NCBI GenBank assembly: GCA_029862045.1
Contig: JAOTYE010000006.1
Span: forward strand, 119,619-183,618
From: Gammaproteobacteria bacterium
GTDB taxonomy: Bacteria; Pseudomonadota; Gammaproteobacteria; Steroidobacterales; Woeseiaceae
DNA: 64,000 nt
Direction of reading: 5' to 3'
The notes beneath the pieces were generated by a model. The model saw only the letters and a list, made by a program, of their open reading frames with translations. It searched no databases and was not told the origin of the DNA. This document shows positions 18,718 to 26,835 of this stretch, piece by piece. The translations under genes were made by a program, and so were the position numbers. How positions within the stretch are numbered: the stretch's first letter is position 1; each line of letters opens with the position of its first letter.

Positions 18718-19227
18718 ATGAGACATCCGCAAAATCTGTTTCTGGTCGGCCCGATGGGCGCAGGCAAGTCAGCTGTCGGCCGACAGCTTGCACGCATGCT
18801 GCACTTGAATTTCATGGATAGTGACGATGAAATCGAGAAGCGTACAGGTGTGGATATTCCGTTTATTTTCGAGAAAGAAGGCGAAGATGGCTTTCGCAAG
18901 CGTGAAGCGAAGGCCATCGATGATCTTTCGAAGATCGAGGGAATCGTGCTCGCGACAGGCGGCGGTGCCGTTGTCGATCCACAGAATCGCAGCCACCTGG
19001 GCGCCCGCGGTTTTGTCGTCTATCTGTACACGACCGTTGAACAACAGTTGGCGAGAACGCAAAAAGGTCGCGAGCGACCGTTACTCGAGAATGGCGATCG
19101 CAAGCAGATCCTCGACGACCTCATGGTAGAGCGCGACGCGATGTACAGAGAGATCGCGGACCTGGTTGTCGAGACGGACGGCCGCAAAGTCAAAGCCGTC
19201 GCGAACGAAATACTCGAACGCCTGTAA
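18718..19227 (+). CDS. aroK: Shikimate kinase
   Basis: Phosphorylates shikimate with ATP on the way to chorismate and hence to the tryptophan made by the trp operon in this window. The P-loop GPMGAGKSAVG is at residues 11-21, FMDSDDEIEKRTGVDI at 31-46, and the shikimate-binding GGGAVV near residue 81. It has 169 residues. pilQ-aroK-aroB is a common gammaproteobacterial order. A dispersed repeat separates it from aroB. Confidence 0.95.
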   Translation: MRHPQNLFLVGPMGAGKSAVGRQLARMLHLNFMDSDDEIEKRTGVDIPFIFEKEGEDGFRKREAKAIDDLSKIEGIVLATGGGAVVDPQNRSHLGARGFVVYLYTTVEQQLARTQKGRERPLLENGDRKQILDDLMVERDAMYREIADLVVETDGRKVKAVANEILERL

Positions 19228-19233
19228 CGCGTC

Positions 19234-19319
19234 GGGCCCGCGGCCGGCATGCTTTGTTATCTTCATGGCTCGCTACGCTGCGCTTTACTTCCGATAACAA
19301 ACATCCCGTCCACGGGCCC
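19234..19319 (+). repeat. Dispersed inverted-repeat element, copy B
   Basis: Outer arms GGGCCCG (19234-19240) and CGGGCCC (19313-19319) pair perfectly. Inner arms at 19249-19261 (ending TTTGTTATC) and 19293-19304 (starting GATAACAAA) pair with one bulged base. The shared core is at 19264-19293. This copy lies between co-directional aroK and aroB, the only one of the four not between convergent genes. Read forward, the core gives a ten-codon ORF ending CGA-TAA. Confidence 0.85.
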
Positions 19320-19339
19320 TTTCGGGTAACCTATCGGCG

Positions 19340-20410
19340 ATGTCATCTACGCGCACAATAACGGTCGAACTTGGTGGTCGCAGTTATCCGATTGTCATCG
19401 GGCGTGATTTGCTCGGTGGCGGGTTCGACCTCGGGCCACATCTTGCGGGTTCGGATTGCCTCGTCGTCAGCAACGAAACCGTGGCGCCGTTATACCTCGA
19501 CAAACTCATGGGCAATCTCAGCGATTGTGTCGTGGAAACGCTCAGTCTGCCCGACGGTGAGAAATTCAAGACGATAGAGACTGTTAGCGCCGTGCTCGAT
19601 AAGCTCGTCAGCTGCAAGGCGAATCGCGATACGACCGTGATCGCACTCGGTGGTGGTGTTGTCGGTGACATCACAGGATTCGCAGCGGCTTGTTACATGC
19701 GCGGTGTCGCGTTCATTCAGGTCCCGACGACATTACTTGCGCAGGTCGATTCGTCCGTTGGCGGCAAGACGGGTGTCAATCACCCTCAGGGTAAGAATCT
19801 GATCGGCGCATTTCATCAGCCGAGAGTGGTGTTGATCGACACCGCCACTCTGGACACATTGCCAGATCGCGAATTAAAGGCAGGGCTGGCTGAGGTCATC
19901 AAGTACGGGGCGATAGCCGACCGGGCTTTTTTTGGCTGGCTTGAGGACAACATGCCGGCCCTGCTGGAGAAACAGGCCGATGCGCTCGCGCATGCCATAA
20001 GAAGGTCCTGCGAGATCAAGGCCGAGGTTGTCGCTGCTGATGAGCGCGAGTCGGGCAGACGGGCAATTCTCAACTTCGGGCACACGTTCGGACACGCAAT
20101 CGAGTTTCACCAGGGTTACGGAGAGTGGCTACACGGCGAAGCCATTGCGGCCGGAATGGTCATGGCCGCGGAACTGAGCGGCCTCAACGACTCGGATTCC
20201 GGCCGTTTGCGCGCCCTTATCGACGCCGCCGGATTGCCGGGTCGTCCACCGGCGGTAGGCTCCAAAGCCATGCTTAATGCCATGGGCATGGATAAAAAGG
20301 TGTTGCGGAAGAAACTGCGATTCGTACTACTGGATGAACTCGGGGATGCCGTTGTCACGGCCGAATACGACAAGTCGCGACTACAACAGGTCCTGGAGGC
20401 TGCTGATTGA
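19340..20410 (+). CDS. aroB: 3-dehydroquinate synthase
   Basis: Second step of the shikimate pathway, turning DAHP into 3-dehydroquinate using NAD and a divalent metal. The signatures GGGVVGDITGFAAACYMRG near residue 100, PTTLLAQVDSSVGGKTGVNHP near residue 132 and the metal His in NFGHTFGHAIE near residue 236 are intact. It has 356 residues. Its stop overlaps the dgt start by one base. Confidence 0.96.
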   Translation: MSSTRTITVELGGRSYPIVIGRDLLGGGFDLGPHLAGSDCLVVSNETVAPLYLDKLMGNLSDCVVETLSLPDGEKFKTIETVSAVLDKLVSCKANRDTTVIALGGGVVGDITGFAAACYMRGVAFIQVPTTLLAQVDSSVGGKTGVNHPQGKNLIGAFHQPRVVLIDTATLDTLPDRELKAGLAEVIKYGAIADRAFFGWLEDNMPALLEKQADALAHAIRRSCEIKAEVVAADERESGRRAILNFGHTFGHAIEFHQGYGEWLHGEAIAAGMVMAAELSGLNDSDSGRLRALIDAAGLPGRPPAVGSKAMLNAMGMDKKVLRKKLRFVLLDELGDAVVTAEYDKSRLQQVLEAAD

Positions 20411-21543
20411 TGGGCGTGGCACTCGCTCCCTACGCGGCAGATGAGTCGCATAGCCGGGGCAGGCGTTACGATGAGCCTGTTGCGGAGTATCGCGGTGAAT
20501 ATCAGAGAGATCGCGATCGCATCATCCATTCGACGGCGTTTCGCCGTCTCGTGTACAAGACTCAGGTTTTCGTCAATCATGAGGGCGACCTGTATCGTAC
20601 GCGCATGACGCATTCCCTCGAGGTTGCGCAAGTCGCCCGTACCGCCGCTGTGGCGCTGGGACTTAATGAACCGTTAACCGAGGCGATATGCCTGGCCCAC
20701 GATTTGGGCCATACGCCGTTCGGCCATGCCGGACAGAACGAGCTAAACGCCTGCATGCGCGACTTTGGCGGGTTCGAGCATAACCTGCAGTCATTGCGTG
20801 TGGTTGACGAACTCGAGGCAAAGTACGCCGACTTCCCGGGCCTGAATCTGATGTTCGAGACACGTGAGGGGATCTTGAAACATTGCTCGGCGCGAAACGC
20901 CCGTGAGCTCGGCGATGTCGGGGAGCGATTCCTTAAACGGGAACAACCGGGGCTCGAGGCGCAGCTTGCCAACATCGCGGATGCGATCGCGTACAACAAT
21001 CACGATGTCGATGATGGTTTTCGCGCCGGCTTGTTGAGCCTCGATCAACTGCGGGGGCAGCCGCTTTTCGCGACCCAGTATGATGAGGTTCATCGCCGGT
21101 ACCCGGACCTGGAAGATCGCCGCCTGATTTACGAGATTATTCGGCGCATGATCAACACCGTGGTTACCGACCTGATCAACACCACGCAGCACAATCTGGA
21201 AGATGCGGCGCCAAACTCGATTGACGATGTTCGTGAATCAGCCAGGCCATTTGTCGTGCTGTCCGAGCGCATCTATGAACAGCATGTGTCGCTGAAGCAA
21301 TTCCTGAACCAGCACCTGTATTCACATGAGAAGAAACTCGAGATGACCTACAGGGCTGAGGCGATTATTCGCGAGTTATTCGAGCTCTATACGTCTGACG
21401 TTGGCAAGATGCCGGCCGAGTTCACGAATCGGACGGAACGCCAGGACGAGGCAGGTCGCGCGCGGGTGGTTGCCGACTATATTGCCGGAATGACCGACCG
21501 TTATGCGATCGCTGAACACGAACGGCTGCTCGGGAAATCCTGA
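20410..21543 (+). CDS. dgt: Deoxyguanosinetriphosphate triphosphohydrolase-like HD protein
   Basis: Removes triphosphate from dNTPs, lowering the dNTP pool. RDRDRIIHSTAFRRL near residue 37, RMTHSLEVAQVAR near residue 61 and the HD motif CLAHDLGHTPFGHAGQ near residue 97 fit the dGTPase family. The length of 377 residues matches the shorter type-2 branch, whose activity often needs another dNTP as activator. The start is the ATG at 20410 in a TGATG overlap with aroB; a TTG one codon earlier is possible. Confidence 0.92.
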   Translation: MGVALAPYAADESHSRGRRYDEPVAEYRGEYQRDRDRIIHSTAFRRLVYKTQVFVNHEGDLYRTRMTHSLEVAQVARTAAVALGLNEPLTEAICLAHDLGHTPFGHAGQNELNACMRDFGGFEHNLQSLRVVDELEAKYADFPGLNLMFETREGILKHCSARNARELGDVGERFLKREQPGLEAQLANIADAIAYNNHDVDDGFRAGLLSLDQLRGQPLFATQYDEVHRRYPDLEDRRLIYEIIRRMINTVVTDLINTTQHNLEDAAPNSIDDVRESARPFVVLSERIYEQHVSLKQFLNQHLYSHEKKLEMTYRAEAIIRELFELYTSDVGKMPAEFTNRTERQDEAGRARVVADYIAGMTDRYAIAEHERLLGKS

Positions 21544-21607
21544 TGGAGTAGCTCTGTTAGAATGCGCCGGCGCCCGCGCCGGGACAAAGAGCAAAAAAGG
21601 TTAGCAA

Positions 21608-22324
21608 GTGAGAGACAACACAATCCCCATGAAAGACCGCCTGATCTTCGCGATGGACGTGCCTGACTGCAATCGGGCACGCGCGCTTGCCGAAGAACTC
21701 GGCGACACGGTGACGTTTTACAAGATCGGTCTCGAACTCATGATGAGCGGGGGGTACTTCGAATTACTCGAGTGGCTGCTCGCAAAGGACAAGAAAGTCT
21801 TCTGCGATCTGAAGTTCTTCGATATTCCGGCGACGGTCGGCTCGGCCGTGCGGCAGCTAAAGGATCGCGGCGCCAGCTTCGTCACCGTGCACGGTAACCA
21901 GTCAATCATGGAGGCAGCGGCCGCAAACAAGGGTGACACGCTCAAGGTGCTCGGCGTTACGGTTTTGACGAGTCTCGATCGGGGCGACCTGGATGATCTC
22001 GGTTTCGACTGCGATATCGAGGACCTGGTTTTGTCTCGCGCGCGTCGCGCGCTCGAAGCCGGCTGCGATGGCGTCATCTCTTCCGGGCTCGAAGTGCAAA
22101 AACTCCGGGAGCATATCGATTCAAAGCTGCTTGTCGTGACGCCCGGCATACGGCCGGTCGACAACAAACCGCAAGGTGACCAGAAGCGTGTGGTGACGGT
22201 CGACAAGGCATTCGCGAACGGTGCGGACTACATTGTAGTCGGACGGCCTATCCGCGATGCGGACAATCCACGCGCTGCGGCAGAAGCTATTCAGGCGACG
22301 ATCGCGGCACAGGTGGGCGCGTAA
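21608..22324 (+). CDS. pyrF: Orotidine 5'-phosphate decarboxylase
   Basis: Last step of UMP synthesis. The core motif [13 protein letters not shown] near residue 62, with the catalytic Asp-Lys-Asp array, is present, along with VTPGIRPV near residue 176 and [12 protein letters not shown] near residue 212. The GTG at 21608 gives 238 residues; an ATG at 21629 is an alternative and would give 231. The 64 bases before it contain a GC-rich hairpin near 21570 without a T-tract. Its stop overlaps the hemE start by one base. Confidence 0.95.
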   Translation: MRDNTIPMKDRLIFAMDVPDCNRARALAEELGDTVTFYKIGLELMMSGGYFELLEWLLAKDKKVFCDLKFFDIPATVGSAVRQLKDRGASFVTVHGNQSIMEAAAANKGDTLKVLGVTVLTSLDRGDLDDLGFDCDIEDLVLSRARRALEAGCDGVISSGLEVQKLREHIDSKLLVVTPGIRPVDNKPQGDQKRVVTVDKAFANGADYIVVGRPIRDADNPRAAAEAIQATIAAQVGA

Positions 22325-23391
22325 TGGCGGAGCTGCAAAACGACCTTCTTTTGCGCGCGCTGCTGTGCAAGCCGGTAGAGCGCACGCCAGTGTGGATTAT
22401 GCGACAAGCAGGTCGCTACCTGCCGGAATATCGTGAGGTTCGGGCACAGGCAGGGGACTTCATGAGTCTTTGTCGCAACGCTGAACTGGCGTGCGAGGTA
22501 ACCATGCAGCCACTGCGTCGCTACAAACTCGACGCGGCGATTCTGTTTTCCGACATTCTGACTGTTCCCGACGCCATGGGACTGGGGTTGCACTTCGAAA
22601 CCGGCGAGGGGCCAAAATTCGAGAGACCGGTGCGCACGGCAAGGGAAATCAAGAACTTGCCTGTTCCTGACGTCGCAGACGACCTCGCTTATGTTTTCGA
22701 CGCCGTGCGGACGATTCGCAAGGAACTTGACGGAAGAGTTCCACTGATCGGCTTCGCAGGGAGCCCGTGGACGGTCGGAACCTACATGGTCGAGGGTGGG
22801 TCGAGTCGCGAATTCAAGACGATCAAGGGGCTTGCTGCCGCGGATCCAGCGGCACTGGATACCTTACTCGATACCGTTGCCCGGACAACGACGGACTATC
22901 TCAATGCGCAGGTCGAGGCTGGTGCACAGGCAATCATGATATTTGATACCTGGGGCGCGGCATTGGCGCCTGGCGACTATCAACGTTTCTCGCTCGCGAG
23001 CATGCAGAAGATCGTCGACGGTCTGACGCGCGAGAGCGACGGGCGGCGTGTGCCGGTCATCTTGTTTACCAAAGGTGCGGGGCCGCTGCTCGCCGACATG
23101 GTTGGCACCGGATGCGATGCCCTGGGTGTTGACTGGACCACCGACCTTGCCAGGGCGCGCGAATACGTGGCAGACAAGGTTGCGTTACAGGGTAATCTCG
23201 ACCCGGCGACTTTACGTGAGTCGCCGGACACCATTCGTCAGGGCGTTGCGGATACTCTGGCGAGCTACGGCAATGGTCCGGGGCACGTCTTCAACCTCGG
23301 CCATGGCATCACTCCGGACATCGATCCGGACAACCTCTCCGTACTAGTAGACGCCGTACACGAACTGAGCCCGAGCTACCACGAGACGTAG
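22324..23391 (+). CDS. hemE: Uroporphyrinogen decarboxylase
   Basis: Decarboxylates uroporphyrinogen III to coproporphyrinogen III in heme synthesis. The signatures [17 protein letters not shown] at residues 19-35 and [17 protein letters not shown] near residue 141 are intact, as is the late [16 protein letters not shown]. It has 355 residues. pyrF and hemE are coupled (TAATG). Dispersed element C starts at its stop codon. Confidence 0.97.
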   Translation: MAELQNDLLLRALLCKPVERTPVWIMRQAGRYLPEYREVRAQAGDFMSLCRNAELACEVTMQPLRRYKLDAAILFSDILTVPDAMGLGLHFETGEGPKFERPVRTAREIKNLPVPDVADDLAYVFDAVRTIRKELDGRVPLIGFAGSPWTVGTYMVEGGSSREFKTIKGLAAADPAALDTLLDTVARTTTDYLNAQVEAGAQAIMIFDTWGAALAPGDYQRFSLASMQKIVDGLTRESDGRRVPVILFTKGAGPLLADMVGTGCDALGVDWTTDLARAREYVADKVALQGNLDPATLRESPDTIRQGVADTLASYGNGPGHVFNLGHGITPDIDPDNLSVLVDAVHELSPSYHET

Positions 23392-23471
23392 CTTGTGGGC
23401 GGGAGGTTGCTTATCGGAAGTAAAGCGCAGCGCAGCGAGCCATGAAGATAAGTAACCTCCGGGCCGCAAGC
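23391..23471 (-). repeat. Dispersed inverted-repeat element, copy C (inverted orientation)
   Basis: Arms at 23402-23415 (GGAGGTTGCTTATC) and 23447-23460 pair over 14 bases with one G-T; outer GCTTG and CAAGC also pair. The conserved core lies on the minus strand at 23415-23444. The element fills the gap between the convergent 3' ends of hemE and the cupin-like gene. Confidence 0.85.
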
Positions 23472-23473
23472 GA

Positions 23474-23833
23474 CTACTTTAGCTCGATCTCAATTACAGA
23501 ACATTGTTGAATCACGGTCGACGTATTGCCGCCATGGGTTTCGGCAGGTGCCCACGTCGGCTCGCCGAATTTGAATGACTCCATGCGCTTGCTGCCGTCG
23601 CTCTCGTCGACCATCCACGCGCAGGGATTGAGGTAGACAACCACGCGGTTCGGCTGGGAAATGAGTGGCGGGGTCTCGCCGTTGCGGATGATCCGCTTGA
23701 GGACTCTGACCTGCTCGTTTTCGAAAGCCAGTTCATATATGTGCGGTGCAACGCGTAATGGATCGAGCGGAGACGCTGCTGCCACAGCCACAGCAGTGAC
23801 AATCAGTCCTGTAAGAACTGCAACACGAATCAT
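23474..23833 (-). CDS. Small exported cupin-like protein
   Basis: A 119-residue protein with an N-terminal signal peptide (hydrophobic to about residue 20, cleavage near AAA-SPL). The rest, with YELAFENEQVRVLKRIIRNGETPPL and RVVVYLNPC, looks like a single small beta-barrel of the cupin type, as in short secreted cupin-like proteins. It lacks an obvious double-His metal motif. It sits 11 bases downstream of fadD on the same strand, so it may be co-transcribed with tesA-fadD. I cannot assign a function. Confidence 0.65.
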   Translation of the reverse strand: MIRVAVLTGLIVTAVAVAAASPLDPLRVAPHIYELAFENEQVRVLKRIIRNGETPPLISQPNRVVVYLNPCAWMVDESDGSKRMESFKFGEPTWAPAETHGGNTSTVIQQCSVIEIELK

Positions 23834-23844
23834 AGGGGTGCTCC

Positions 23845-25518
23845 TTATTCGTCGCGCAATGCGCGGCGCAGGATTTTGCCGACGTTGGTTTTTGGCAGCT
23901 CGTCCCGAAACTCGACGATCCTGGGACGTTTGTAGTTAGTCAGGTTTTCGCGGCAGTGGTCGAGCACGTCCTGCTCCGTGATGCCCGGATCCGTGCGAAC
24001 CGCAAATAATTTGACGATTTCGCCCGAGCGTTCATCAAAGAGCCCAACCGCGGCCGCCTCGAGGATGCCATCCATTTCGACGACGACGTTTTCGATTTCG
24101 TTGGGATATACGTTGAAACCGGAAACCAGGATCATGTCTTTCTTGCGATCTTCGATAAAGACGTAGCCGTCTTCGTCCATGCGGCCGATATCGCCAGTCT
24201 TCAGCCAGCCGCCCGGCAACATGACATTGGCTGTTTCCTGCGGCCGTTGCCAGTAGCCTTCCATTACCTGCGGGCCTTTGATACAGATTTCGCCGATGTC
24301 ACCGACGGGCAACGGATTACCGTCGTCGTCACAAATTATGACCTCGGTTGATGATATCGGCAGGCCGATGGCGCCTGTAAATTCGCTTCCAATCGGATTG
24401 ACGATGGCAGCCGGAGAGGTTTCGGTCAGGCCGTAACCTTGCAGTATCGTACTGCCCGTGACGGCCTCCCAATCCTTCGCGACGGCGGGCTGCACCGCCA
24501 TACCGCCGCCAATACACACGCGGAGCGCACTGAAATCAACCTTCTCGAACCCCGGTGTATTCACAAGGGAGGCGAACATCGTGTTAACGCCCGTGAACAG
24601 GTTGAACTGGTACTTTGCGATCGTGCTGACGAATCCCTTGAAGTCTCGCGGGTTGGTGATCAGGACGTTAAGCCCGCCCTGTGCCATCACGGTTAGGCAG
24701 TTACCCTGCAGCGAAAAGATGTGATACAGCGGCAATGCAGTTATGGCGACGATGCAGTCAAATTCCTCGTACGCCGGGCCCTGCCATTCCATCGTCTGCT
24801 GTACATTCCGGACCATGTTGCGATGGCTGAGCATCGCACCTTTCGAGACGCCGGTCGTGCCGCCCGTGTATTGCAGGAACGCAATGTCGGCGAAGCCGAG
24901 TTCGACCGGATTCAAGCGTTCTTGCGCGCCTGCTTTGAGCGCGGCGTTGAATGTGACGCAGCCTGGCAGTGAATATTTCGGGACTGACTTCCTGACGTGA
25001 CGAATAAGAAAGTTCGTGACAAGATTCCTGGGGAAGTTCAGCAAGTCTCCCACGCCCGTCGTGACCACGTGCTGAACCGAGGTCTCACCGATAACGTCTT
25101 CAAGTATGTGCGCGAAGTTTTCGAGAATGACAATGCACTTCGTGCCTGAGTCACTGAGCTGGTGCTTGAGTTCGCGCGCCGTATAAAGTGGGTTGACATT
25201 GACGACGACCAGCCCTGCACGAAAAATACCGCACATGGCAACGGGGTACTGGAGAATGTTGGGCAACATGATGGCGACTCGTTCGCCGCGCACCAGGCCA
25301 AGTGTCTGTTGCAGATAGCAAGCGAATTGCATCGACAGCTCGTCGAGCTCCCGATACGTCAGAGTTGTGCCCATGTTGCTGTAAGACGCGCGTTCGGGAT
25401 GGGTATCGAATGCATGTTCGAACAATTCGCGAACTGAGCGAAACGGCGCCGGCGGAAGTTCTGCGGGAACTCCTTCCGGGTAGGACTTGAGCCAGATCTT
25501 ATCCACCTGTGAAGCCAT
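23845..25518 (-). CDS. fadD: Long-chain-fatty-acid-CoA ligase
   Basis: Activates fatty acids to acyl-CoA using ATP. The 557-residue ANL enzyme shows the P-loop-like YTGGTTGVSKGAMLSHRN near residue 214, QGYGLTETSP near residue 358 and GWLKTGDIGRMDEDGYVFIEDRKKD near residue 425. The catalytic Lys lies in the C-terminal NVGKILRR. It overlaps tesA by one base, pairing a thioesterase with a ligase in one transcript, which suggests recycling of free fatty acid or lysophospholipid products. Confidence 0.93.
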   Translation of the reverse strand: MASQVDKIWLKSYPEGVPAELPPAPFRSVRELFEHAFDTHPERASYSNMGTTLTYRELDELSMQFACYLQQTLGLVRGERVAIMLPNILQYPVAMCGIFRAGLVVVNVNPLYTARELKHQLSDSGTKCIVILENFAHILEDVIGETSVQHVVTTGVGDLLNFPRNLVTNFLIRHVRKSVPKYSLPGCVTFNAALKAGAQERLNPVELGFADIAFLQYTGGTTGVSKGAMLSHRNMVRNVQQTMEWQGPAYEEFDCIVAITALPLYHIFSLQGNCLTVMAQGGLNVLITNPRDFKGFVSTIAKYQFNLFTGVNTMFASLVNTPGFEKVDFSALRVCIGGGMAVQPAVAKDWEAVTGSTILQGYGLTETSPAAIVNPIGSEFTGAIGLPISSTEVIICDDDGNPLPVGDIGEICIKGPQVMEGYWQRPQETANVMLPGGWLKTGDIGRMDEDGYVFIEDRKKDMILVSGFNVYPNEIENVVVEMDGILEAAAVGLFDERSGEIVKLFAVRTDPGITEQDVLDHCRENLTNYKRPRIVEFRDELPKTNVGKILRRALRDE

Positions 25519-26129
25519 TAGTTACCTAGCGCTCTATTGATTATCGGCCACGCATTATCCAGCAGAATCGGCTGCGCTGCAGCATTTGGATGAATCCCGT
25601 CAGCTTGCATCAGCTCCTCATTGAGGGCCACGCCATCCATGAAGAACTCGATCCACGGAATCTCGAGTTCGGTGGCCAGCTCGCGATAGACGTTATCGAA
25701 AGATTCGGTGTAGCGCTGGCCGTAATTCGATGGAATGCGGATGCCGAGCAGCACGACCGCAGCCCCGGAAGCCTTACTGGTGCGGACGATCTTGTCGAGG
25801 TTGCCTTTCATGCGACTCGGCGGGAAGCCCCTGAGGCCGTCATTGCCGCCCAGCTCGAGGATGATCAGCGCCGGGTCGAAATTCTCGAGGGCCCGCTCAA
25901 TACGGGCTGCGCCGCCCTCGGTCGTTTCACCACTGATGCTGGCGTTAACCACGCGATGTTCGTACCCTTGGCGCTCGAGACGGGTTTGCAACAATGCCGT
26001 CCAGGATTGGTCAACGTCTATACCGAATCCTGCACTGAGGCTGTCGCCGAATACGAGAACAGTCGGCGTCTCCGCGCCGTTTGCATTGATGGCTAACAGC
26101 AGAAAAGAAAGGGCAATAAATCTTCGCAT
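25518..26129 (-). CDS. tesA: TesA-type SGNH esterase/acyl-CoA thioesterase
   Basis: Periplasmic GDSL-family lipase/thioesterase of 203 residues. A signal peptide ([19 protein letters not shown]) precedes block I GDSLSAGFG near residue 29, block III GGNDGLRG near residue 97 and the catalytic Asp-His pair in DGIHPNA near residue 178. Its ATG (26127-26129, minus) overlaps the ATG of divergent ybbA (26128-26130, plus) if that start is right. tesA/ybbA/ybbP is the same divergent arrangement as in E. coli. Confidence 0.94.
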   Translation of the reverse strand: MRRFIALSFLLLAINANGAETPTVLVFGDSLSAGFGIDVDQSWTALLQTRLERQGYEHRVVNASISGETTEGGAARIERALENFDPALIILELGGNDGLRGFPPSRMKGNLDKIVRTSKASGAAVVLLGIRIPSNYGQRYTESFDNVYRELATELEIPWIEFFMDGVALNEELMQADGIHPNAAAQPILLDNAWPIINRALGN

Positions 26130-26835
26130 GGGAAATCAGTCAACCGATAGGGTCGCGGTTCTCGCGGCACATGACATCAGTAAAGAGGTTAGCAGTCCAG
26201 AGGGTAGTCTGACCATTCTGGCGGACGTCAGTTTCAGCATCACGGCAGGGGAGTCAGTCGCTGTCGTCGGGCCATCGGGGGCCGGCAAGTCGACGCTGCT
26301 GGCGCTGCTGGCAGGGCTTGATGTGCCGACACGTGGTCACGTTGAGCTAAATGGTGCCAACCTCAGCGAGCTCGACGAAGACGGTCGCGCACACCTGCGC
26401 GCTGAAAGTGTTGGTTTCGTCTTCCAGTCCTTTCATCTCGTACCGTCGCTGAATGCGCTCGAGAATGTCATGTTGCCACTCGAGCTGGCCGGTGGCGGGG
26501 ATGCGCGCAGCGCGTCACTCGATATCATCGATAAAGTCGGCCTCAGTGATCGTTGGCGGCACTATCCCGCACAGCTTTCCGGCGGAGAGAAGCAGCGCGT
26601 GGCGATTGCACGCGCGTTCGCAACCGAGCCGGCCGTACTGTTTGCCGATGAGCCAACCGGGAACCTCGATAGCCGTACCGGCAGCAATATCATGGAGCTG
26701 ATGTTCGAGCTGAACTACAGCTCATCGACGACGCTGGTGCTTGTGACGCATGACCATTCTCTGGCCGAGCGCTGTGAGCGGGTGCTGAGCCTCGATATCG
26801 GGCGGCTGGTCAGCGATAGTAAAGGACCCGCGTGA
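26128..26835 (+). CDS. ybbA: ABC transporter ATP-binding protein YbbA
   Basis: ATPase of the YbbA-YbbP complex, a type VII/MacB-like exporter-type system with no known substrate. Walker [12 protein letters not shown] is near residue 48, the signature [15 protein letters not shown] near residue 150 and Walker [13 protein letters not shown] near residue 171. The start chosen, MGNQSTDR at 26128, gives 235 residues. It overlaps the tesA start codon on the other strand and has no clear Shine-Dalgarno site, so an upstream start inside tesA remains possible. Confidence 0.92.
   Translation: MGNQSTDRVAVLAAHDISKEVSSPEGSLTILADVSFSITAGESVAVVGPSGAGKSTLLALLAGLDVPTRGHVELNGANLSELDEDGRAHLRAESVGFVFQSFHLVPSLNALENVMLPLELAGGGDARSASLDIIDKVGLSDRWRHYPAQLSGGEKQRVAIARAFATEPAVLFADEPTGNLDSRTGSNIMELMFELNYSSSTTLVLVTHDHSLAERCERVLSLDIGRLVSDSKGPA

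Noticed and set aside
21565..21585. Rho-independent terminator between dgt and pyrF
   Set aside because: A GC-rich hairpin is present, but it is followed by an A-rich, not T-rich, stretch on the transcribed orientation.
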